Source of the DNA: Echinococcus granulosus
Taxonomy: Eukaryota > Platyhelminthes > Cestoda > Cyclophyllidea > Taeniidae
DNA length: 64,000 bases
NCBI RefSeq assembly: GCF_000524195.1
Contig: NW_020170470.1
Coordinates: 209,407-273,406, forward strand
Reading direction: 5' to 3'
Shown here: positions 23,701 to 35,300 of the stretch, one piece after another
Layout: every line of letters starts with the position of its first letter
Position numbering within the stretch: the stretch's first letter is position 1
The notes under the pieces: model-generated
Told to the model about the DNA's origin: nothing
What the model saw: only the letters and a program-made list of their open reading frames with translations
The model's database searches: none
Translations under genes and position numbers: made by a program

Positions 23701-26700
23701 CATTAGTGTTAAAATGTTTGGGTTTCTATGTCCAGAAAAATAAATGTAGAAGGTAGAAAAAAGTTCATGTGCCTATTGGACTAGTAAAGTCAGTCCTACA
23801 CGGCTTCTTGTACCAGCAGGGTTTAGATCCGTAGGTGTAACGTTTTAAGGCTTGTAGAACTGACACCATCATCGCCATTTTGCAAGTTTAAACGCTATCG
23901 GAACTTCGATAGAAAGTCCGTGATATGTCATTGCAATTCGTTTCGCCAATTAAGTGTATTTTTTACTTCTGACTGCACAATACCACGCGTCGTGCAGTAT
24001 CCCGCGGTACTTAATTTTGGCATGAACTCAGCTAAACGCATCAATGTAGGTTCTAAAGCTCAATTTCCAAATTCAAATGTATGCTTCTGTAGTATTCGGA
24101 ATCACAAGCCTTCTAGCGCTTCAATTGCTTAACTTCGTTTAATTACTCGGTCATTTCATTTGTACCTTCGCTTTACAGATGGAGTAATTCTCTCTAAATA
24201 ATTGTGTTCGATAAAAATTTACCGAAATACTGAGATGCAAAGGCCTCCGCGTCGTTGTACACAACTCTGCGTGAAACCTTTCAGATAAGGCTGTGCTTTT
24301 GCTACATGGTGCTAATTTTTTGATACTTTTCTACTTGGTTTTTTCACGTGCACACATGCTTTGAAATCTGGTATTTGTGGTGCATATCTGGCTGCTCCGT
24401 TCGCCCTTGATCATCCTTCCTCTTCGCTGCAGACGGCATTGAAGCTGATCGGTGGCACTGGTGGTCGCGTGACGGTATTTAACACCAGCATCCCTTCTGT
24501 GGGACCGGGTGCATTAGAGTGTCGAGAAACACACGAAGATCTCACCAAACCCGAAGCGGAGCATCTTCGTCCAGCATCCGATTTCTATCGAACTATCGCT
24601 CTCGATTTTGTAGCCGCTCAGGCGAGTTGTCTTCCCATGATTTCTCAAGACGGCTTTTTAGTGCCTATTTAACCCATTATTATACATAAGTTATTACATT
24701 GCAAGATATTCCGATGTTTTATAGAAATCGCAAGTCTACTCATGTGTTTTGTCCTTTGGCAGATCTCGGTTGATTTGTTTATGTTGAACTCCAATTACTG
24801 CGATATCGCGACTATCTCAGGTGTAGCGCGCTTCTCCGGCGGCGGAGTGTACCACTATCCCAACTTTCACTACGATCCTGAAGCACAGAGGCAGCCGGTC
24901 GGAGGGGGTGATACGGGTGGCCATCAGGAGCAGAAAAGGAAATTGGCTCCGTATGAGCTGTGTGATTATGTGGAGGTCGAGAGCCTCCGCAGGGATCTTC
25001 TACGTTATCTGATAAGGAAAATCGGCTTTGAGGCTGTTCTCCGCCTGCGCTGCACCCGAGGTCTTACTGTTCAGGTAACGTGACAGCTTTTTACTAAGAC
25101 GTGACGCGTTGCAAGCCAAGAAATGTAGATTTCTTCACTAATGTTGGGTTTGTTCTGTTCGGGTTTCGACTTCCAAGCGCAGGTAAACAAAAGGTCTTCG
25201 ATTGTGTGAACTATGATTACACAATCTACTATTACCCATAATCAGAAGATAATGACGTTCGGAAAAAAATCTGTGAATCCTCCCTCTGGAAGACTGTGAT
25301 CGTATTTTGATCTTCAGTGCCTCTATTAGGTGCAAGTGAAATGAACGCTCAGCCCCCCATAGGTCCTATCATTTTGCTTTAATCAGTCACGTGCTAATCG
25401 GTATCTTGAAGTCGTCCTTTACACTAAATACCATCCAATGAAACCCTTTTCCCTACTTTATTGCTCCATGACTTAATTATTTAACACTTTCCCCTTTTAG
25501 AACTTCTACGGCAACTTTTTCATGCGATCAGTTGACCTCTTAATCTTGCCAATTGTGAACCCAGATGCAGGCTACGCCATGCAGTTGGAAATAAATGAGA
25601 GACTGGACAGTTTTTCAACAGTTATATTTCAGGTTTGTTGTCTCACTTTCCTGCTTGTAAAGCAACCTCACTTTTGGGCTATCCGAAGATTGTCATCCTG
25701 TTCCATTTGCCTTATAGTAATAGGTGAAGTCAGTAATTAGTCACAAATCTGACATCGCCTGGCTGACATAGTAAACAAGGTCGTATAGATTGCGCTTAAA
25801 CATGTTCTCGGCTTAGATATGACTTAAGTTCGTCGTATAATGTAAAAGGTGTGGTCGATACATATGATTAGCAAATCTATCACGTATTATAGTCAACGTG
25901 ACTCACTGATTTGCAGTGCTCCTTCGTTGTGTTCTACGCCCACTGTTTTCACCCTAATGCTTGATGTCGTGTCGACAGGTCGCACTGCTATACACCTCGG
26001 CCTTCGGGGATCGTCGAATTCGTGTGCATACCCTGTGTATCCCAGTGACCAATTCGCCGGAGACCATCTTCAACCACGCGGATGAGGGTGCCGTGGCCTG
26101 TTTGGTGGCCAAGATGGCAGTGGAGCGCACCATCTCCTCGAGTTTGAGCAACGCTCGTGAGGCTCTCACTACGGTGATGGGAGACATTCTTTCCGCTTAC
26201 CAGAACGAGCGTAACAGAGGCACCTCGCACTCTTCCCTTTCCGACATCTGTCCCGCCTCTCTCCGCCTCCTCCCCTCCTACCTGTGTGGCGCGTTGCGCT
26301 TCGCAGCGTTTAGGAACCATATTTCCACTTCACTAGATGTTCGCTCCGGGGCTTTAGAGTTACTCATTGGTGCTTCCACGCATCGCGTGCTCTCCCTCAT
26401 ATATCCTCGCTTGTACGCTGTCAACTCCCTCATAACCGAGCCCGTCTGTGGCAAGAACGCCACCCTTGCGCAAAAGTTCGCTTCTCTCTCTCTAAAAGAC
26501 GAGCCTTTTGTTCCTCTGCCGTGCCTACCTTTGACAGGAAAATCAATCACGCGCGACGGTGTCTTTCTTCTCGATACGGGCAGTTTGATCCTTCTACTAG
26601 TGGGCTATGGCATCCCAGCATCCGATCTGCAATCCCTCATCGGCTACTCAAATATAGAAGAGTTGACAGTGGAAAAGTCGTTGACAAAATTGGCCGATTT

Positions 26701-26920
26701 GCCGGAGGGGGAGAAACCGCCACCACCCAGAAAGCGTCTCCAGGCGCTCGTTAAGTCCATCCAACGCGACCGGTCACTTGGAACCGCACTTGTTTTGATC
26801 CGGCACGATGTGCCGGAGCCACTGAAGAGCCGCTTCATCAATGCACTTGTAGAAGATAGGACATCAACGGCGCCATCGTACCCAGAGTACGTGCAAATGA
26901 TTCTCAGTGGACGGTCTTAG
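20791..26920 (+). CDS. SEC24: SEC24 COPII coat cargo adaptor (SEC24A/B-like)
   Basis: Nine coding exons: 20791-20868, 20927-21080, 21158-22179, 22539-23085, 23267-23445, 24433-24621, 24763-25074, 25501-25632 and 25979-26920 (TAG), about 1184 residues. SEC24 pairs with SEC23 in the inner COPII coat and selects cargo at ER exit sites. Residues 1-418 are a Ser/Gln/Pro-rich disordered leader. The zinc finger has CRSC at about 471-474 and CPVC at about 493-496, and TVEFIAPSEYMLRPPQ opens the trunk. IRKIGFEAVLRLRCTRG and NPDAGYAMQL lie in the beta-sandwich, ALLYTSAFGDRRIRVHTLC starts the helical part, and a gelsolin-like domain ends the protein. Two junctions need GC donors (22180 and 24622). The end of exon 2 is uncertain: an earlier donor at 21030 is also in phase. 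Confidence 0.96.
22180..22538 (+). other. Probable GC-AG intron (SEC24 intron 3)
   Basis: The exon ends CAG followed by GCAAGT, the classic GC-donor consensus, and resumes after TTGTAG. Only this donor keeps phase 0 into the conserved VNCHPDYIRCTL segment; the nearest GT donor, 13 nt on, is out of phase. Confidence 0.7.
24622..24762 (+). other. Probable GC-AG intron (SEC24 intron 6)
   Basis: The exon ends CAG followed by GCGAGT and resumes after TTGGCAG. This keeps phase 0 and gives IALDFVAAQISVDLF, which aligns residue for residue without gaps to the vertebrate SEC24 trunk. An in-phase GT donor 12 nt upstream would delete four residues. Confidence 0.72.
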
Positions 26921-27508
26921 CAGTTCTCACTTTTTCTGCTCCTGTCTCAATCACGGTCCCACCAAGCCATCACAATTTTGACTTTGTCTTATTTCCTGTT
27001 TATGATATTATCTTGCTCCTGTTGATGAATGTCACTCTCTCTAAGGAGAAGTGTAGCGGGTGACCGATTTTCCTTCTCTACTGTAGAATTCTTGTACGGG
27101 CCGCTTGCACGTGTGCACCGTTAAATGTTAAAAACGGATGTCTTTCCTGGCTGCCGATACTACCACTTTTAATTTACTATCAAATTTTCTGGCTAGAGAC
27201 AAATGCAGTCGTATCGATATTTAGTTTGTCTCATTTAGACTTGACTTCCTGCCTCAGCACATGCAGAGCTGACGGTTGGGACAGTTGAATGATGTTCGGT
27301 CAATTGGTGACATAAAAGGAATGTAATTACAAACACTATTTTTTGAGGGGGGGCGGTCGAGGTCGCCTTTGACTCACGTAGGCGCTCTTTACTTGCTTGA
27401 AGCGGGGAAGACAGAAATAACAGTGATAGTTGGTTGATCGAGCATACCGGAGGCTTGGGACCGGGGGCATGCTTGTTTCAATCGATCTTTAGACAAGGCG
27501 GTTCTGGT
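26921..27508. other. SEC24 3' UTR / intergenic
   Basis: No exact AATAAA was seen here. There is a G-rich run at about 27345-27355 and no coding similarity. A pyrimidine tract and acceptor-like AG at 27491-27492 precede the small open frame at 27509. Confidence 0.4.
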
Positions 27509-27700
27509 ATGCAGCTTGTCGTGGCGGAGTACCCGGTGTGCGCTAACATTGTGGAACGCGATGCAAGTGATGGGGATATCCCACGCCGACCCCTTCCTCT
27601 TAACCCTTTGACATTTACCGAAGGGCAGCTGCCCTATTGGTGCATTGAGGGGACCCCACTGAATTTTGGTGCACTTTTACCGAAGAAGTACAAGTTATAA
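27509..27700 (+). CDS. Possible small protein gene, 63 residues, not recognised
   Basis: A hydrophilic 63-residue frame (ATG 27509, TAA 27698-27700) with coding-like composition compared with its T-rich flanks. It contains EYPVCANIVERDASDGD, a Pro/Leu run RRPLPLNPLTF and a basic end LPKKYKL; I see no signal peptide or membrane segment. An AG preceded by a pyrimidine-rich stretch lies 17 nt before the ATG, and an AATAAA lies about 190 nt after the stop, so a complete short transcription unit is plausible. The frame stays open upstream to 27434 without an ATG. I do not recognise the family. It could instead be chance within a long SEC24 3' UTR. Confidence 0.35.
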   Translation: MQLVVAEYPVCANIVERDASDGDIPRRPLPLNPLTFTEGQLPYWCIEGTPLNFGALLPKKYKL

Positions 27701-27889
27701 CAGTTTACATACTCACTGCTGTTGCCTCAAAGCAAGCCTGGATATAGCTTGGGTGAGACCACTTTCTTGTAAGCACCCTAAAGGAGTGCAGAAAATTCGC
27801 AGCGAGATGAGGCCCCTATACGCACTTTTGACCCTGTGTCCTCCTTTAGTCATATCACCAATTTTATATCCTAATAACGTATAAAGTAT

Positions 27890-27895
27890 AATAAA
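27890..27895 (+). terminator. Poly(A) signal AATAAA
   Basis: First exact AATAAA on the + strand after SEC24 and after the small frame at 27509-27700. It could end either unit. Confidence 0.45.
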
Positions 27896-29336
27896 TCATA
27901 CTTTTACAAGCAGCGAGGAATTTTCGCACGGAGAAGGACGGAACTCCACATCGTCTAGTGACTTATACGTAATTAAAAATTCGTCTTCCGGTTTGGAAGA
28001 CAAAAATGAAAATATCTGTAGTAATCTCCAATAAAAGCAATGGAAACAGTACGTTTGCATAGATTCATATGGTGCGGACTTATTTGGGTTCAAATTGTGC
28101 GGGAATCTACAGGATGGCTTGTAAATAAACTTTGGCAGCAGCATTGTTCACAAATGCATTTGATGATCTAAGTCAGTAATGGCTAATCCATCAATTATCA
28201 TAGTGAGCGCACCAGAATTCTAAAGGAGGACAAAACTACGAATCTACAGGGGTATGACTTCTCTTAGTATTCGATGACAAGTGAATCGAATTAACATCGT
28301 CCCGGAATGTGTGAGACTGGTAGTCGACAAGCGCCACCTCTCTATCGCCTAATGTAACATTAAGCTTAAATGGATTCGGCACATCCAAACTTCCATCATT
28401 TGACCAAAATTTTGATTGGACTAAAGGAGACGGAAGGAATCTCGTCGCTATGCGGCCCCGGAAACATGATTACCTTCAGTGGAGGTTGGCAAGACGAGAT
28501 GCTATGAAAGTTGAAAGACCCTGAAATACAAGGTTTCCTTATAACAGTCAACTAAGTTATAGAGAACATTATAAATAGAACGTGGAAGTAAAACCCCTTT
28601 TCATAGAAATGCACCTAAACGCAAATCGGCATGGCAGATGCAGCTATTCTTCCAGAAGCGCTGACTGTACATTTTACGTGGTTTCTTTCCCCTTCGGGAG
28701 TGGCTTGAAGCGCTAGAAGTAAATAAATACCCAGGCAATACGTGGGCACGCGTCCATATGCTTTAAACCTCTAGAGGAAAACCAAAAACTGTAAAATTTA
28801 GGCAAATAGTACTAAATTTTGGTTTTGCTTTGATGAACATAATTGTGTTCTGTATTTTCTGTCCAAAATTTCCGGTAGACAATCTAGTCATGAGTGATTT
28901 TGGTTTTTTTAGCCGTATGTATAGTTATGCAAGCATTTCAGTATCCACAGCCTCTACCCACACTCCTCGGCTTTACCTTTGAGCCGTGTTATTAATCACC
29001 TAGCTTTTCAGTACATCAACAATGTGCATTCTTCCGAACTGCCTTGCTTCAGTAGGACTTGAGTGCACAAGAGATGATCAAAGGCTCGGTAAAGTTCAAA
29101 CGAATTAGGCTATCCAGAGACAGCACTACTAGGGTACCTCAAAAATATGCGTTTTAAGAAGTACACGGCTCGTTTAGTCCAAGCCAATGACAATAAAGAT
29201 TAATGTTTTCGAAACGTTTGACCTCACTTTTACGACGCCGCCAGGTATAAGTACCTGAGGTGTACGTTGTTTCCTGTTATTGATTGGCAAAAATACCGAA
29301 ATTGAGGTAGTAAATTGTTCAGTGTGCCGTGGCAAG
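27896..29336. other. Intergenic region upstream of MON2
   Basis: No supported gene. Mixed-composition sequence with short open frames only. It must contain the MON2 promoter. An acceptor-like TTCAG at 29317-29321 lies 15 nt before the MON2 ATG. Confidence 0.45.
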
Positions 29337-32300
29337 ATGCCCGAAGTGCTAAATTTAATTCAGTTTGCCGAGCGTTTACAGCAGGATCTTCGAAATGTCG
29401 TGAACGAAACGAAAAGAAAATACGTACCGATAAAAGACGTGAGTCCGAAATCTATTTTTTGTGACACTTTAGAGCGCTGAAGCACAAATAAAGCGTTTGA
29501 AAGAGTTAATTAACGGAAATCAGGATATTAGAACTTGTAAGAATCTCATTACGATGCGTTTATCGTAGACTTGCTGGAGAACAACGTGGAACTCGTCAAC
29601 CCTCTTATTAAAGGTTGTGAAACTGGTCAGCCTAAGTTGGTTAATATTTGTTTGACGGCCTTGCAGCGTTTAATTACGTCCCAAATGCTGACGGAAGTAC
29701 GTCGAAAGTTTAGGCTTCTTATTGCTCAAGTATTCTGTTGAGTCTTTGCTGAACGTTATAAGCACTTTGGTGGATGCAGAACTCGAAGAACTCAAACTGC
29801 TGCAGACTACTATTCTTCTTGTCACGACAAATCATACGTTATCGGATATGTCTTTGTCACGGGTTCGTCTGTAATCTTGAACTATTTTGTGCAATCTATA
29901 TTTAGACCTTATATACTTACTTGTAATTTTAAATATTTAGCCACCCTTTTCGTAACTCAAAGATTTGTTTTCTATTTTTCGGTAATCTCAACTACCATCG
30001 TACTTGGTTTGGTCTTTTGAGAATACGATTCCTATGTTGATACGAAACCATGCATTTGTCTTGTTATCGTATGGCAAAAGTCTTTTTTCAACGCTTTTAT
30101 CAACCTGATTTTTGGTGTATTAGGCATTGGGAATATGCTTGAGATTGCACAATAGCAAGACAAGCACCGTGGTGAATACAGCGGCCGCTGCGATTCGTCA
30201 ATGCACTGGTGCTGTTTTCGACCATATTAATAGAGATAGCTTATCTTCTTCAGCTTACGAAAATGTCCAAGGTGACTTTTGATGATGTTCACTTAATCGC
30301 AGTTTGTTTGTATTTTCAATGTCATGTATGCAACAACTCAACTTTGCTTAAATGCTTGCGTTTCTGATACTCATCCCCACTTCGAATATATGGATGTACT
30401 TCGTGTTTGTTTACTTTTGCTACTTCAGTACTTTTACAGTTCTCTTTTCATTCAAAAAGTTAATGAAATACTATTTTGTGTTTTTGCTTTATGAGTGGTT
30501 CAAAAATCAGCTTTTATCTCATTTCCCAGGCGACAAGGAGACGGATATGTTTAGATTCACTCCTGCGTCAAAAAGCGCCTTTTTCTTGTTTCAAGTAAGT
30601 ACTCTTTATTCTTGTTTCCTAATGTTTCTATGCACTTTTCGGATTCCAATACCTTACATTACCAAATAATTTCATGCATTCCCAAAAGTAGGTTTTTTTA
30701 ATGAGTAGATGTGGGTACAATGAACACATCGTTATCCTATACATTACAAACCTTACTTATGCCACAAATCTTACTTTTTTCAAAAGCAGTCGAGGTACTT
30801 CGGAATTTTACAAATCCGGTTAATCAAACTCATGATCTCGAAAGAACGCGGATCGTCCTTTTCGTTTTTATAGATTTCGTAGGGGACATTACTTAAGATA
30901 TAAAAGCAGTCCATTACTAAACTAGTTCTTCAATAGTTCTGTTTCTTAGCCGCACAGATATCAATTCAGTGGATATTCACGCTTTTTCTAACCAAGTTCT
31001 TCTAGTAGCAGCTTTTTATTTCTTTGAAACTAACAAGTTCCGCTCACGATCTCGTCGCTTTACTCCATCCTTTGAACTTCGCCTGTATTCTGAAGTCACC
31101 TTTGTCGTGAACAAAATCGGCCCTACTGGAGGGAAGAAATCCAATTTAGGTTCTTTATCTACCAGTGATTTGAGACTTGACACCAAGAATGATTATCGGG
31201 ATCGAGGAAGTTTGGCACGGGCTTAATACAGTTTTTGTTCTCTTTCAGTGCTTAAATTTAGAATGGCCCGGGTAAAATCTCTATCCTACCCTTTTATTCG
31301 AGTTGCCCTCCTCTCTCATACAATTCTGTTACTGTAGCCGGAAAGTTGGAACTGTGGTTTTTTGGATAATTTGCTTCGGTACTCATCATGGCTAGCTAGC
31401 ATATTGTAAAACCCAGTCGTCTAGGTGTCTAACTTATTCAGCCGCATTCACTTCAGTTATTAAAGGGAGATTGGACCTCCACTCCCTCTGTTCGTTTCTT
31501 CTCGTTGTCATTTCTAGTCTGAGAACCGAAGCGTTTTGGTAAGTATCCATCGGCCTTCTGACAACTGTCAGGCCTTTGGTGTGTGTTATTAATGTTTACC
31601 TTTTTAATGTTTTGGGAAGCATCTAAGCTAGTGCATTATTCCTACAATTGTATTTTTAAAGGCGTAATTCGTTGTTAAATCTGTCTTATCCTTTCCTGAG
31701 ATTTTAAAAGCAATTGGTATTCTTTGATATTGCCTACCAAAGTTAATAATTGTTTAGACTATGAGAATCCTGCATTACTTTTGAGATCTTTTGATAGGGG
31801 ATGTCTTTCTGCACTACATTCTCGTTAATTAGTGTCACATTGTCATCATACTGGCCCCTATTTTGTGGGAAGGGTGATATTCAGCCGTGCTTCGCCTATG
31901 TAGACAATTTGATACAAGCTACATGTCGCCCTATGTAATATTGTTTCATAATTTGGAATTCTTTTTTGCTTTGGCCAATACAAACCCAAACTAGGTATTT
32001 TTGACGTTGAATATAAGCAGAATTAAACATTTTTTTCAACTACCATTGAAATATATTCAAATTTTTCATCAATGAGATCTTATTGCATACATACTTATGA
32101 CTTGATATTTCTTGGTTGAATTATTGGTTCGCATATTTTACTACTGCTGTTTGACATCCTTATACATAGCTTTGATTTCTGTTTACTAATTATCTTCTTA
32201 CGTAAGTCACACCTTTTTAGAATAGGAGACAAGGTGACTTTATGCCAAGATGTCTCACACATCGCTTCCTTTAATACCGAAAAGGAGTTAGATCAAGTAA

Positions 32301-35300
32301 CGAAGTAGTTTTACCTTTCCTTAGGACCTCTGCCTTCTGACGTCCAATGATATTCCCCACTGGTTGCAGGGCATCGAGTCTATCTCCCCTCTCTTGGGTT
32401 TGGAGTTGATCGAATCAGTTCTCCTTAACTACCGCAGTCTCTTCGCGAAGGTAGTTTATCATCTTCTTCCACAGCATATCTGCAACTTGTACTAAGAAGA
32501 ATTGTTAACCATTATTTTGAATCATTTGGTAAATATTCCTCACCTCCAATATGTAGGCTTATCTGATGAGGGTTTGTAAGTCTTTAAATATTGTTGTATC
32601 TGTTTCTCATTATTTTTAATCACCAAGTTTCCCGTCGCTTCCCATTGAGGCGATCGATCTGCCAGTCGTAATATGTTTCTTTAAAGCGCACATTTAGCTC
32701 TAAAGTAAAATCACCATTGAGGCTATTTTTGCCTAAAAAGTCAATGTCCCATGTAGTTTTGCTGAGGAAATTTCACCTTATGGTCCCAGAGGCTGACGGT
32801 CTTGGTGTGGAGTAAGCTGAATTTGTAATCTAGGCAAAGGAGTTCCACTACCTGTTAAAGGAACGGGTATGCCCACTAATCATCAAGTTAATGGCCTCTG
32901 GTCTAACCACGGACGGGCAGAGGACCGCGGTGCGAGACGGCAGTAGCGACGCATTCAGCGGTGGTGGCGGTGGCAGCACCTACGCCGGACTCTCCGATTT
33001 TGGTATCAACGTCCGTCTCAACCGCATCATCACTCTCCTTTGCTCAAGTTACTTTGAGTGCCTTGTAAGCTCATCCCTTTTGTATGTACGAGTACCCTTT
33101 GTTGTTTATATCACTTCAAATGAGTAAAGTGGCCTCGATCCTTCGAATGTATGGAGATTACTTTCATTTTCAACGTATTTGACGCATTTGAATGCTGCAT
33201 TCGTCTCGGTTTTATCCACTTGGGACGATAATTCATGCCAATAATGTGTATTACCGCTGATTGGGAAAGCTGCCATATGCAGGCTGTTCCTTTTTTTGTT
33301 GGTCAAAATTTGGTAACCTTGACCTGGGTATTACTACCCGAACTATATCAACCGAATTGTAAGTATTCGTTTCAATTTTGATTTATTGCTTCTGATTCTC
33401 ATGCATATTGCCTCCAAATATTACCAGTTAAGTAAATTTTAGTAAACGGGAAAAGCTTATCGCAAACGAAGACACGAGCGTCGAATTTGATTTTATTGTT
33501 GAACTAATACGTCTATTCCCAGGTTAATAGTGTCATTTAACCAAAATTCGGTAATTTTACTCTAACAGCAGTCGTTTCTCTCTTTCGTCACAGAACACTG
33601 AATGTGAGATGCTGATATCGACTATAGTGCGGAATGCCGAAAACGAACAAAATACTTGGCGTCGAGCTCTCGCCTTGGAGGTCATATACAAGATTATCTC
33701 CCAACTGGACCTGCTTGTGTAAGTATTGCCATTAACCTTTGCCTTTTTCCCACCTTCCTATTCACCAATGTGAGATCCCTTCATTAGAGTCGCAAATTAG
33801 GCAAAGACTTGCAGCAATTTTTTGAATTACCGAAAATTATCCTAATCGGTACGAACAGTACTTCGTGAAGTTTGGACATAGTGGATCTTTTATCTGCTTA
33901 CACGCCTACAATGTGTGCTGTTTGATGCAACGACCTTTCATTTTCATACTACTACTGCTTATTGGCTAAATATTACCCCCTCACTTCAATTCATTTTTGT
34001 ACTGTTTAGTCGAATGCGAGCTAAACTTTCTGTCACTTTTGTTTGTTATATTATTCGCGTTGAAAGCACTTACAAAAACCCTTAATTTTCACGTTTACTT
34101 TTTCTTCTCAAATTCATCTTTGGAATAGGAAAATATGCACGACATTCGACATGATGGATCCACCCTCTCGGGTTTTCTTCGGACTCGTCACTACTGTGGG
34201 TGGTTTCGTCCAATCAACCCTTCTGACACCGCATGGCTCCCGTAGGCCAATTAATCTATTTTCCTCCATGCAGTCATCCCATTTGCAAATGGGTTTTACA
34301 CTCATAAAACCAGTAGCAGTCATTGCGGATAGCTTTACTAACTTCCCTTCCATTTACTCGTTTGCCACAAATTTTTTACTCTTCAGACCTAGAATCTACA
34401 GGAACCCTTTTAGGAGCATCTTCTGGGCACCAACTTCCACAAAAACCCTCATTCCTATACAGGGGAGTTGGCCATGTAATCGCTGATGCACAAAAGTTGG
34501 CTCTGTAAGTTCTGTCGAGACATTTTTTCCTGATCTTTCTAATACTACTTTAAAAATTATAGGTTGGAGGTTTTAGACAGACTCGAAGCACCGTCTCTTC
34601 CAGAGGGCTATTCTCTTCGATTGACCATCAGCTGTCTACTGCAGTTTGTTTGGTCCCTTCAACACTTGATTCAGCAGGCTGGGTCATCAATGGAAAGTGT
34701 TTCTGCAAATAACCCCCCAGTCGAATTTGAAATGCTAAAAATTTCTTGGACTGCATTGCTACCTTCTCTTTCTCTACTGCTCGAGGCTTGGTGAGTACAA
34801 ATATATATTTTGCTACTCAAATTAGTTTCAGTAGCAAGCAACTTATTTGGTCTTAATTAGTTGACTGTTGTAGCCATAACCATTATCCCTGCAGTAAATT
34901 GATGCTAAATGAGCTCGTGATTGTATTGGAAACTTCTGANNNNNNNNNNNNNNNNNNNNNNNNNNNNNNNNNNNNNNNNNNNNNNNNNNNNNNNNNNNNN
35001 NNNNNNNNNNNNNNNNNNNNNNNNNNNNNNNNNNNNNNNAGTGCTGACGAAAAACTCACCGACTCCTTACTTTTGGCTGAGAGCGTCATGGTGGTGCTTA
35101 GCAGTCGGTGCGGCATCGTAGATGCTCGCGAAGCTTTTGTTGCATCCATTTGCAAGTTTGCCTTACCTTCATTTTTCGTTCTCTCGGAGAGACGTGAGTT
35201 ATTTTATATATTTTATGCTACTTAAATTGGGCTAAGTAGGTCTTTGTTAGTTCTATTACATGTTACAGGGGTGCAACATCCTGCAGAAACCACATTTCAA

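Noticed and set aside
29280..29336. Upstream extension of the MON2 frame
   Set aside because: It lacks an ATG (the frame opens at TTG), and the family begins close to the ATG at 29337.
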